Shown: positions 34,560 to 45,235 of the stretch, piece by piece | Numbering within the stretch: the first letter of the stretch is position 1 | How the letters are laid out: every line of letters begins with the position of its first letter | Assembly (NCBI GenBank): GCA_003184365.1 | Contig: NKYR01000177.1 | Coordinates: 1 to 60,212, forward strand | Direction of reading: 5' to 3' | DNA length: 60,212 bases | From: Evernia prunastri | Taxonomy: Eukaryota; Ascomycota; Lecanoromycetes; Lecanorales; Parmeliaceae | Program-made: the position numbers and the translations under genes | The notes under the pieces: generated by a model | The model's input: only the letters and a program-made list of their open reading frames with translations | The model's database searches: none | Told to the model about the DNA's origin: nothing

Positions 34560-34730
34560 TGTCATGGTTCCAGCTCACAACACCATGACTCCTACCACTC
34601 GGCCGGATCGGGCCTAGCGCGGCTTGGCCCTGCCCACAAATATCGGCCTTCTGCCATCATTAGACCTTGATAGCTATTATTCCGTTCATACCGAAATCAA
34701 TGCATTCAGCTACACCTCCAGTCCCTGACA
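34560..34730 (+). mobile_element. Solo LTR, 171 bp, with 5-bp target duplication
   Basis: Begins TGTCATGGTTCC and ends CCCTGACA. It is flanked on both sides by CTTTG (34555-34559 and 34731-34735), a perfect 5-bp target duplication. GC content is normal, unlike the surroundings. It shares TAGCGCGGCTTGG with the solo LTR at 39165, so the two belong to related families. No internal region is present. Confidence 0.88.
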
Positions 34731-37053
34731 CTTTGCTAATAATCGCGATAAAAAAATACGTAATATTACTTTTAAATAGCGCGATAGATCGTCTCTAAAG
34801 AAGTCTCGAATAGACTTATTATTATCGAGTTTATTTCTAATCTTTTCGTAAGATAGTAATATAATCTTATTTACGTTCTCGTCGCTCTTCTACTTTTCGT
34901 CTCTTACGTCTTAAATTAACTTTATTATTTTTTCTTAAAACGCGTTAAATACTTCTAATTAGTTTTAAATATTTATTAATAATTCGTTTACTTTATTTAA
35001 ATTCTTTAGAAGATCTCTTCGTAAGCGTATTAGACGATTTCTTTAACGACATAAATCTCTACGATATATCGTCTTCGTCTTTTCTCGATTTCTACAATAA
35101 CTTATTTTAATTTTTAAAAAGATTATAAGATTTTATCGCGCGATATCTCTATACGATAGAGTCGAAGCGTTATTATTTAAACTTAATAAATAAGTCTTAC
35201 GTTAAATATATAACGCTGAAATAAAAGAATAAGATAAAAGAATAATACTATAATAGGAATAAAATCGAAGTTAGTGCGTCTAAAACAACGTATAAAAATA
35301 ATGTTTATATCGATAAACTAAGCGAGAATTACGTTTAGTCTGAAACGAGTATAAATAAATCTATTTATTCGAACGAGAATACAGTTAACAAAATATTATA
35401 CTCTATTATATCTAAAATTATCGCTCTTACTTTCGACTTTAAAGAATTTCGATAATATAACGTTTAATATAATAACGCTATCTTTATATTTTCACAGTAA
35501 ATTATAATTAATTATTTCGTCGTCTTTTGTACGTGTAGAATTTAGAAAACGATTATTATTTATATATTCGCGTTAACATCTTTAAAGAATAAACGATCGA
35601 TTATTAAGTAAATTTACATAATAAATAACAATTAGAAATAGACTATATATCGATATTATTTTCTTTCGACGATTCTTTCGATATTAAGTTAATATATATA
35701 TAATATCGTTAGACATAATTCTTATAAGCATATTAAGAAATCGCTATAACGTAAAATTATTAAATATCTAAAATAAATAAATTTTATATCGTAATTCTCA
35801 AAATAATAAGCGAAAGACTAATTAACGATAATAATTTATAAGACTATAGACTACTCTATAAAAAATTTCGTAACTATAATTCACGAATCTATAATCGCTT
35901 TATTTTAAACGAGAACGTTATTATTTAAAAAAAACGATATAAATAATTTCTTAGATATATCTAAAATAAAAAATATTTTAATAAAAACTAAAAATAGCAA
36001 GAGATATAAAGTATCGTATTAATATCTCGCTTATATATCTTTACGTTATTCTCTCATCTTATTATACGACGATTTTTTATAATATAATATTATTTCGAAT
36101 ATAAATAATATTTATGCTTTCGATAATAATCTTTATATCTCGCGAAGTAAATTTAAATAAATCTCTCGATAAATTATATAATCTATCAATCGAGATAACT
36201 ATAAACGAGTAATTTAAGTCTTATTTTATAGATATATAATGCGTATATTTCTTTTAGTCGATTATATTATTAAAATTATATAGATATTAAATACAAATTC
36301 GCTTTCGTAAGTTTAATCGAATATTTTATTACGAACGATTATTATAATACTTCGTTTACGATATATATATAATTATTAAGAATAATAATCTTTATTAATA
36401 TAAAATAAATTAAAATATCGTTTATATTAATACGTATTAAGCGATCGTCGATACTTAAATTAACGACGTTTATTATAGATACTTAAATTAATAAATAGCG
36501 AGTCGTTCTTTCTATCACGCATATCGATAACTTACGATTTATAAAATAACTTTATAAAAATGTTATTACTTTATCTATAAGGTTCGATCGATTAAATCTC
36601 TTTATTATTTTTATCTATAATTCGAATTAAAAGAAGATAAAAAAAATCTTTTATTTAACGATCGAGCGATCGATCGTTTTGATTTAATAGCGAAAGTATT
36701 TAGATTAAAGTTAAGAATTTTATTAAACGATATTTTGAAGAAGAAGATATTTAATAAGCGCTTATATTCTTTTATAGAGATAGCTTATACACTTTTTCTC
36801 ACTTCTTTTTTTCGTAAATTAATTTAATTATAAAGAGACCTTTTTAATACTAATTAGAGCTTCGAATATTATAATTTCTATCTATAAATTCTACGATGTC
36901 ATCAATTCCTTTTCTTTTTTTTCACTGAGGGCGAAGTATAATTAATTTAAATTTCGTGTTAATCTTAATTCTAATTCTTTATATACTCGTTTAAATCAAA
37001 TATTAATATATATCTATATAATAGAATTTTAAAAACGCGATTTTATATATATA

Positions 37054-37477
37054 CAAGTATAGGTTTATGAATTTAATTTATGATGCGAGAGGTTAAAAAT
37101 CAAAAAATCAATTTTTTGCTTTTTTTTCGAATTTATCAAAGTTTTAATAGTTCTTATTTCTTGAGAGTAAAGATTTTCAGCTTGACTGTTATCAATATTT
37201 TTGAGACCGATTTTAATTATTTTTAATTCTCTAAATAGTGCAAAGAAGTCTCCACAATTTAAAAAAAAATCATAAAAAAGTAATAGAAAAGTAAAAAGTT
37301 ATTGGAGTTGCAAGAAGATCACACCCAGATTTTAATGTTCATGCGCTCGAAAGGCCTAGCGGGCTGACTAAGCGCGCTATATCAAAGAGCGTAGTGATTT
37401 CGATTTTTTCATTGACTGCATATACAAATTCAAGATTTTTTTAGCTCAGTCCTATCTTATATATATATATATACTAA
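37054..37477 (-). mobile_element. Short non-autonomous Helitron (424 bp), inside the large Helitron
   Basis: Reads in reverse: 3' terminus CAAG at 37054-37057 followed by the mutated hairpin (TTATGAATTTAATTTATGA), 5' terminus at 37474-37477 (CTAA, from CTGA). Flanks are host A/T as expected. It shares with the copies at 39038, 41685 and 49368 the segments GCTCGAAAGGCCTAGCGGGC and CTGACTAAGCGCGC. It encodes nothing. It is only partly mutated, so younger than its host. Confidence 0.75.
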
Positions 37478-37489
37478 TATATATATATT

Positions 37490-38469
37490 TTCATTATATT
37501 ATATTTTAAGAATCGATTCTTTATCGTCGCGAAGATAGACGTTACTATTAGTGCTGAGATTATCAATAAACGTCTATATTTTAATCTTTATATTATCGTC
37601 ACGCGATATATACTTTATAATAATTGTAATTATTATATTATTTTTAAAATAAATACTGTTTCGCTATATTAAGAGATTTGATTTCGAATATTTTAAATAT
37701 CGTTAGCGTAGATCTATTGTTATTTTAGAGAATAATTTTAAGTAAAATTATTAAACAATGTTTTATAATCTCTATTTATCGATTAAATATAATATTTATA
37801 TTAATATAGAGATTTACGCTAACGTTAAAATATATAGATATAGTTTTAAATACGTTTATAAGAATAGCGATCGAATTAGTCTTTAAATAGTATTAAAAGA
37901 TTAATAAATTATAGATATAGCAGACGTAGATTTAATAAACGAGATTTAAGAGTATAAAGACGTACGATAAATAAAATCTATAGAGATTTATTAAAAAACA
38001 TTTAAATTCAAATTATATAATTATAATTCTTTTATAGAACGTTTAATAATTTATCTATTTAATCGTTAGAGCGTTAAATTTAACGCTAATAACGATATCG
38101 CTAACATTTTAAGCGAATAGAAAAATCGTTAAATTAAATTAATAGTCTTTTTTAAGCTTAATTAATAGCGTTACGATCAAAACGATATAAAAGATTTATT
38201 TTATTCTAATATATCGAATAATTAAATATAAAATCGTCGAGATAAATAGATCGTTCGTAAGAGAAATAGAAATATTATCGCTTATATATATTATATTAAT
38301 TTAAATATAAACGAGTTATTTTATCTGCGATATCTTTGATTAAATATATTAAATCTTAAATCGTTTAAAGACTTATAAACGATAAATAATAATATTTTTT
38401 ACTTATTATAATACGTATATAATAAGAGATTTATTATATAATAACGTCGAATAAGATTAAATTCTAAAA
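37490..38469 (+). pseudogene. Helitron Rep/helicase remnant, N-terminal and middle part
   Basis: Despite many stops, the plus frame follows the fungal Helitron Rep-helicase. Around 37770-37890 it reads LSIKYNIYINIEIYANVK then KYVYKNSDRISL, the mutated end of the Rep region (normally L-KYN-HINVE and YKG-DR). Around 38095-38460 come NRKIVKLN, a segment in the place of the family's YY-LN-ERFYLR motif, and FKDL-like text before the helicase. The coding region continues beyond a 38-bp insert at 38470 and the short Helitron at 39038. Function is lost. Confidence 0.7.
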
Positions 38470-38507
38470 TGTCAAGGAACGAGGCTAGCTGACTTCACAC
38501 CGTGACA
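38470..38507. mobile_element. 38-bp unmutated insert with TG...CA ends
   Basis: A GC-normal piece starts TGTCAAGGAACGAGG and ends CACACCGTGACA. It lies between TAAAA and TAAAG, a possible 5-bp target duplication in which one base has since changed G to A. It interrupts the Rep/helicase remnant. It could be a much-shortened LTR remnant; no other copy is seen in the window. Confidence 0.4.
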
Positions 38508-39037
38508 TAAAGAAAGTAGATATTTAATAAAGCGAATGATATTTACGAAATTTATTCGTTATAATTTTAATTAATTGTAATTTTAGCGATTTTTTGAATT
38601 TATAAAATAAATATCGAGCGAGATATATAAATTATCTTTTTTTTTAATATCATAATTCGTATATAATTAAACAAATTACGAGACGAGAAGAATATCGCGC
38701 TATAAATATAATAAAATATTACGAACTTTTTTAATATAATGTTTTAATATTTTAATTTCGAAACGTTTTTATTAAGCGTATTTCATATTTTTTTTACTCG
38801 TAAAATAATTCGCTTTGTCGCTTTCTCGCTCATCTCTTATCTTTATCTATATTTTTAAATAACTTTTAACTTATATATTTAAATTATCTAACGATTATAT
38901 TTATATTCTTTAAATCGACTGTTAAGATTTTTCTCTATCGAACGATACGTAAGTTAAATAAATTATCGTCGAGAACTTCTATCTTTATTTGATTAAGACA
39001 CGTCTAAAAGAAAATAATATTAACTTTATAAGAGATA

Positions 39038-39628
39038 CAAGTATAGGCCCACGAATTCAATTCGTGATGTGTTTTGAGGATTTCGGGGGCTGATTTCGGG
39101 GTCACGCACCCCGGAGGAAGAAAGGTTCGGTCTCTCAGAGGTGAAAAACTTTCAAATTAGTATTTGTTACGACCGTACCCTGGTCCCTACCAGGGCCTCC
39201 CAGCACCTTCCTCCTTTGTTTGGCCCATAGGGCTTAGCGCGGCTTGGCAGAGGCCTTCTCCTACATATCAGCCTCATGCCATGTAGATATTCGCTCCTTA
39301 GCTAGTTGTCTTATTCAATACACCTACATTGATCTCATATCTGTACCGGTTCTGACAGTATTCATCAATGACTATAATATCGATTTTAAAAAAAATTGAT
39401 TCCCTGAATAGCGCATACATATCTTCACAATTGAAAAAAGAAACATCAAAAATTTCAAGTTGCAAGACGGCTACACCAAAGTTTTGATGAGGAGGCGCTC
39501 GAGAGATCTAGTGGGCTGAATAAGCACGCGATACCTAAAAGCGTAATCAGGTGAAGGTTTACATTAGCTGCACATACAATTTTAAGGTATTTTAGCTCAG
39601 CCCTATCTTATGATTTTATATATACTGA
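39038..39628 (-). mobile_element. Short non-autonomous Helitron carrying a solo LTR
   Basis: 3' terminus CAAG (39038-39041) with intact hairpin CACGAATTCAATTCGTG; 5' terminus CTGA at 39625-39628, with A/T host flanks. Without the LTR and its duplicated target it is about 393 bp. Its left part (TTTCGGGGGC, GTCACGCACCCCGG) is unmutated. It sits inside the helicase remnant of the large Helitron. Confidence 0.78.
39165..39357 (+). mobile_element. Solo LTR, 193 bp, with 5-bp target duplication
   Basis: Starts TGTTACGACC, ends GGTTCTGACA, flanked by perfect GTATT repeats (39160-39164 and 39358-39362). GC-normal. The same family supplies the LTR end at 1-60. It is inserted into the short Helitron 39038-39628, giving the order large Helitron, then short Helitron, then LTR. 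Confidence 0.92.
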
Positions 39629-39649
39629 TATATTTCAGCGATTTCGATC

Positions 39650-41049
39650 TATTAGGATATTTTTAAAAAAAAAAAAAATATTATAATAATAATCGTAATC
39701 GATTTTTACGCGAAGAATACGATTATTAGATTAATAATTAAAACGAGATATAAAATAGTTTTAATAACGATTAAATAATAGCTGCTGACGTTATTTAAAA
39801 CTCGATTATTAATTTTATTAATTAACTCTTCTTTTTAAATAATTATAAGAATATTAATAAAATTATACTTTAAATTGTTATATTATAAAGAATTGAAAAT
39901 AACTTTAAAGTAATTATAACGATAACTTTTTTAAATATTATTTTTATTCTTTTTTAAGATAATTATATCGTTTATTCTCGCTTTAAAATATTCGAAAGAA
40001 TATTAATTCGTTTAATGAAATCGTTACGTACTTTTACGATAACTTTTATTAAATTCTTTCGATTATTAAAAACGCTAAATTAAATCGTATTATTTAAATA
40101 ATTTTTAAAGCGTTATTTCTTTAAAATTATATTCAAATTCTTAAACTCACGAAATATATATAACTTCGAAAATTGAATTTAATTGATTAAGATCGCGCTA
40201 ATATAAAAGAATTAGTTAAAAATTTATTAAATATAAGTAATAAGATCGCTATAAGCATCGTTAAAGAATATATTATTAATTAATTTATTGACTAATTAGC
40301 AGAAGACTTCGTTATTATATTAATTAATGCTATCTATAATAATATCGATTTATATCGCTTAACTAATTTTATACGTTTAAAATAGTTCTCTATATTCTTA
40401 ATAAACACGTTATCGATTTTAATATTTAAGTGTTTAATCGCTTTTTTAAAATCAAAATTATTTATAATAATCGCGATTAAGTCGTCAATAAAGAAGATAA
40501 CTTTCTTCTTTCTATAGAAATAAAGATAATATTTAAATTCTTCGTTCTTTTATTATATTATTTAAAATTAAGATAAAATCATATAATTATATTACTAAGA
40601 AGTTTGAAATAGATAATAAATTTGTATAATAATATTCGCTTATAAGTTAAGCAAATTAAGATAAAAACACTTAATTATCGTATTTTCGAGAGTAAATATA
40701 AAGATAAACGTTGTTATATATCGCGTATTATATTGTTATAATCGAATTCAAATAGTTTGAATACTTTCTTTCGACGAATCTAATATTTTATTTATTTAAC
40801 GTTTAATATAACTATTAATAGATCGCAAAAACAATTATTGCAACACGTCGATTTAAGTTTTTATTCGAAGATTTTCGCTTATAATTAATTATATATAATC
40901 TTAAATAAAATTATTAATAAGAATAGACTAGCTATTATAATTATAAAGAATCTATCGAAAAATTAGTCGAATCGATCGACGAGATATATTAAGAATAAGA
41001 TAATTAAGTAAGTTCTTTTATCGATAGCGAGTTTATAGTAATGAAAGAA
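39650..41049 (+). pseudogene. Helitron helicase remnant (Pif1-like), C-terminal part
   Basis: From about 40570 to 41050 this aligns base by base with the unmutated helicase end at 59324-59811. Differences are almost all C-to-T or G-to-A. The mutated text still shows the family motif MTINKSQGQSLQ (around 40805-40845) and the following LSRVTSKNGL region. The helicase would unwind the element during rolling-circle transposition; here it is full of stops. The segment 39650-40570 is read as helicase by position only. Confidence 0.72.
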
Positions 41050-41139
41050 GACGAATATTATATAGAAAGCAAATATCGTATAGTAGATATATAGACAAAT
41101 AGACAAAAATCGTATAGTAGACATTGCAGTCGATTGTCG

Positions 41140-41314
41140 TATTCCTTCGACTGGTGATTTGGCGACATGCGCTAAAGTCGAAATCTATACCTTCTACAGA
41201 CACGGGTACTTAATAAGCTCGCTTTCTACATTAATTATATCTCTCGTCTGATTCTTGTAAAGCTACTAGCACTTGTATTTAGCGTATGTCGCCAAATTAC
41301 CAGACGAAGGGATA
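41140..41314. mobile_element. MITE with 37-bp terminal inverted repeats, probable TA target
   Basis: Termini pair as inverted repeats: ATTCCTTCGACTGGTGATTT... at 41141 and ...AAATTACCAGACGAAGGGAT at the right, both next to TA. The total is 175 bp and non-coding. The left flank matches the Helitron 3' region up to CGATTGTCGTA and the right flank resumes that region (TCGTAATTAGAGTCTAATTT), so the insertion interrupted the Helitron end. Tc1/mariner-like by target site; the transposase source is not in the window. A single related terminus lies at 57674-57712. Confidence 0.75.
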
Positions 41315-41684
41315 CTTCGTAATTAGAGTCTAATTTAACTTATTTAGAATTAGAGCTTGCGTTTAAACTAACTATATCTCGATATAGCATTATAAATTAA
41401 ATTTATAAGTCTATATTTATTTTATATCTTTAAAGTAAATTTAATAATTCTCTTATACTAAAATAGCAGAAGATAAAACTATTAATCGAACTTTAATATT
41501 TAAATTAATCTTAATTTAAAGTAACGACTAATTATAAATTTAAGCGACTTAATTAATTTTAAATTAATTTATAAACGTAAAAGATTATATTAATAATATG
41601 TTAAAAACTAAGATAATAAAAATGAAATTCTCGATAAGATAAGTTTTATTAAAATTACTATTAAATTAAGTTTATAATAATATA

Positions 41685-42900
41685 TAAATATAGATTTATA
41701 AATTAAATTTATAATACGAGAGTTAAATAAAATACGAAGCTTATTTTCTTAAAAGACTATTTTAAAAAAAAAATTTCATTTATTATAAGTGTGAGAATTT
41801 TTTTTTTTTTTAAATATAGTTCGAAATCGAATCTAAACACTATAGCAATATCTATAATTCTATCGTTCTACTAGACTACTAAATTTACTACTATAAAATA
41901 GAGTTTTTTTATTAAAGTATCTTAGCGACACAATAACTAAGCTCGATATCGTATAGCTACGATAGTGTTATTATAGTACTAGAAAGACGTTATATTTAAA
42001 TATACTTATTATTTGACGGTAATAAATTACAATCGTAATATTTGATAAACGTTTTAGTCTAATAAAACGTCTTAAGATTAGCTGTAATGTACTAAGCTAG
42101 CGTGTATTCTAGATTCGACAGTCTTTTGATTAACAGCCTTTATCACTATAGCCTTATCACTACACTATAATCTTACTTTATTTTATAATTATAGTCACAC
42201 GAATATCTAAATAACACTCTCGCGAAAAGATTGTCTAAATCGCTCGATTTTATAGTTTAATCTTAAAAAGCGGCAATGTTTTTTAATCTATAGTACTATC
42301 GAAGATAGACTTAATATATTCTAGTAGTATTTATACGATAACAAATATCGAACGATAGTAGAAGCATTAATTCTTCAGACTTTGACGTTATTATTTTATA
42401 ATAGTACTAAAATAGAGTATTTAAAATTACAATAAAGTTTATATAACGTGACTTAAATCTTCTAATATACTAGTATTATACTACGTAAATGTCTTTAGAT
42501 CGTCTTATAAAATACTTCGATCTGCTTACTATTATTTTAACTTATAGCCTTTCATTAAAATCGAAAGAATATGATTAAATTTTCAAGAGTAAAAAGTTTT
42601 AACTTAATCGTTATAAATAACTATGAGATCGATTTTAAGAAATTTTAACTCTTAAAATAGCGTATAGAAGTCTTTATAATTTAGAAAAAAGAATTTCTAA
42701 AAAACAATAGAAAAGTAAAAAGTTATTTAGATTACAAAAAGGCTACACTCAAGTTTTAATGTTTCTACGCTCGAAAGATCTAGCGAGCTAACTCAGCAAG
42801 CGATATTAAAAAGCGTAATTAAATAGAATTTATAATTGACTGCATATACAAATTTAAGGTTTTTTTGCTTAGTTCTATCTAATTATATTATATATATTAA
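41685..42900 (-). mobile_element. RIP-mutated Helitron relative with extra internal segment
   Basis: Left end TAAATATAGATTTATAAATT is the mutated form of the CAAGTATAGG-hairpin terminus; right end at 42897-42900 (TTAA, from CTGA). From about 42590 it matches the other short copies (GATCTAGCGAGCTAAC, ACTGCATATACAAATTTAAG). An additional stretch of about 0.8 kb (41790-42585) is absent from the other copies. It is AT-rich and unrecognised, either a nested insert or captured host DNA. Confidence 0.55.
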
Positions 42901-43639
42901 TAACGAATATTTTAAAGCTAAAGAATTATATATTATTAAACTAACTTATATAATAAAAGTATAGAAGCTAGACTAGAATTATATAGTAATGTGAACTTAA
43001 TAGAATATATGTATTTATATATATCTAGATAATAAGATTAATTTTTAAGAAAGAAAGAAAGGAAACACGAAGCGATACGCTTTATAAGCTTCTTCGTTAA
43101 GAAATCGATAAATATACGTATATTAAGTATTTACGACTTAGACGAATATATATATTACTATTTCTTTTTAATCTAATACGAATATAATCTTCTTTATTTA
43201 AAAATTCGTTTAAAATATATTAAAAAGATTAATTAAAATTCCTCAAATTTTAAAGAGAATATATAAAAAAGAGTTTTTTTTAAGTTATATTAAAATATTA
43301 AATAATATATTAAATTTATACGTTATTACGTTAAATTTACGTCTTACGTTTTTTAAAAGAAATAAATATAAAGTTATAGTTATTACGAATATTAATTATT
43401 ATTATAAACGTAAGTTACGTAGACGCGTAATCGACGTTATTATTACGATTATATAATTATTATTAAACGACTAACGTACTTTTCGCTTATAAAAGTTATT
43501 ATTTTTCTTAAATTTTTCTTCTCTTAATAACTCTTTTTATTCTTTTTACTTTTATTTATATTATTTATATTATTTATACTATCGTTTAATTACTTAATAT
43601 TACGCGTAAATAAAGAAGTTACGCGTAAGTAAAGATATA

Positions 43640-43935
43640 ATACTATTCTGTTCGTCAGCAAGAATAAATAACCGATGATAGCCGATTACACCTCTGCTAT
43701 CTTCTGGTCTGTCTCCAGATTTATTCTTGTTCTCCAACCGATTATTAGCGGTTTTATAACGATATGATCAAATTTTATAGCGATTGTAAAACAGGTATGA
43801 GAACGATATGAAGACCGACGAAAAACTCAAAAACCTCACTCTAAAACCAAAAAAAGTTACTTATTGATTGCACTTCGGGTTTCTCAACCGTCAATAACGA
43901 CTCTATTCTATTGATAAACTATATTATAATCGACT
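43640..43935. repeat. Island of less-mutated DNA with a small inverted repeat
   Basis: GC is higher than around it. CAAGAATAAAT near 43661 and ATTTATTCTTG near 43720 form a short inverted repeat enclosing GC-normal sequence. The following text up to about 43930 is intermediate in composition. It may be the edge of an insertion that includes the minisatellite to the right. No coding sequence is recognised. Confidence 0.35.
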
Positions 43936-44029
43936 TATTCAGATGATTCGAAGTCTTCCGCAAAAGCACTAAAGTAAGTACTTACTTATAGTATAAAACT
44001 TACTTCACTCTATAAGTACGCTATTTTTC

Positions 44030-44515
44030 AGATAACTGCGAAGACTGCGAAGACTGAGAACTCTCCAAGACTAAAGTGACTGCATGGCTGAATGACTGCA
44101 ATGGACATGGATATGGGCATGGGCATGGACAAGAGTATGGGTAAGGCTGAGACATCTTCATTGCTGCAGTGGCTGCGGAGGCTGCGGAGCCTAGGAACTC
44201 TCCAAGGCTGAAGTGGCTGCATGGCTGAATGGCTGCAATGGACATGGGCATCATGGGTATGGGTAAGAGCATAACTGAGATATCTCCATTGCTGCAGTGG
44301 CTGCGGAGGCTGCGGAGGCTGCGGAGGCTAGGAACTCTCCAAGGCTGAAGTGGCTGACTGCATGACTGCATGACTGCATAGCTGAATGACTGAATGGCTG
44401 CATAGGCAAGAGCATAGACAAGAGCATGGCTATGTGCAAGGCTGAGATATCTCTATTGCTACAGTGGCTCCGAAGGCTGCGAAAGCTGAGAACTCTCCAT
44501 TCGTGACTGCCTATT
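44030..44515. repeat. Minisatellite, about 137-bp period, not RIP-mutated
   Basis: The word GAACTCTCC recurs at 44058, 44195, 44332 and 44490, that is, with spacing 137, 137 and 158. Units share TGGCTGAATG, CTGCAATGGACATGG, GGGCATGGG and CATTGCTGCAGTGGCTGCGG, with inner short repeats (CTGCGGAGG, GACTGCAT). It has a normal GC content and is G-rich on the plus strand, while both flanks are AT-rich and mutated. Long minus-strand frames cross it only because the repeat lacks stops. Confidence 0.85.
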
Positions 44516-45074
44516 TAGAAAAATTAATATATAGTTTAAATCGAATATATAGCTATATATTATCGATACAAAACTCGATACTAACTAATATCTAGATTAG
44601 TAAGGTTATAAAACCGTAGATACTCGACATTATTAGGTTTTAAACCTTCTATTCGTTTTATAACCGCTTTATAATCGTTATTTCATCGTAAAAAAACCTC
44701 GCGAAGGGCCTAGACAGTAAAAACGAATAAAGTAAATAATATATATAGATAGTGTGAATTGCTAGCTGCGTATATAAGAAAAGTTATATGTATATTAAAT
44801 TTAGCATTACTTTACGTTAAGTGACGACTTAACGCGAAGAAATCGCAATTTCTTAATAATTACTCTTTTTCTCAAAAGATCGTTAATTTTCGAAATAAAA
44901 TATATTTTAAAAGAATAGACACGATAGACTTTTCGCGAACGTATTATAAAGAAAGAAGATATAAAAGAACGCGCGAGCGTAGTTTATAGAAACGAAATTA
45001 AGTGTAGAAGTTCAAATTTATAGATATAATACAGCGTCGAAGAAAGAAGATTCGATAAACGAAAGAAAGATTAA

Positions 45075-45235
45075 TGTTAAGATTATGTGATAGAATACTT
45101 TAGTTATATTAACTATGAAGTGCTATAATACAAAGGGCGACCTATATAGAATCGTCAATAAAGCGGTGCCAAAGCCGACCTTGGCCCGGCCTTTAGCCGG
45201 GCCGAGGTCTTGACGGTCCTCTACTCGTCCGCATA
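45075..45235 (-). mobile_element. Ty1/copia LTR, minus orientation
   Basis: This stretch matches the reverse complement of the LTR at 51118-51273: TTATGTGATAGAA, AGTTATATTAACTAT, AAGTGCTATAATACAAAGG and the GC-rich GCCGGGCCGAGG then GGTCCTCTAC are shared. It lacks the clean TTTCAACA end. It fits the 3' LTR of the minus-strand copia remains to its right. Confidence 0.65.

Larger units (their letters stand above)
34021..41419 (+). mobile_element. RIP-mutated autonomous Helitron, interrupted by younger insertions
   Basis: The left end at 34021 (TTAGTATATATAA after host A) matches, with C-to-T change, the TCAGTATATATAA ends of the short Helitrons here. The next 120 bases match their 5' region. 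The right end at about 41360-41419 matches the unmutated Helitron 3' end at 58996-59060 read in reverse: the hairpin is still seen as ATAAATTAAATTTAT, followed by the mutated CTTG and host T. Between them lie remains of a Rep/helicase protein (37.5-41.05 kb). Insertions inside are a solo LTR (34560), a short Helitron (37054), a 38-bp insert (38470), another short Helitron with an LTR (39038) and a MITE (41140). The 34.74-37.05 kb part should be Rep N-terminus but was not readable. Confidence 0.75.

Noticed and set aside
44021..44371. Long minus-strand open frame with a repetitive Ser/Pro/Leu-rich product
   Set aside because: It is the translation of the minisatellite; open only because the repeat unit lacks stops. 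No start context, splice sites or domain.
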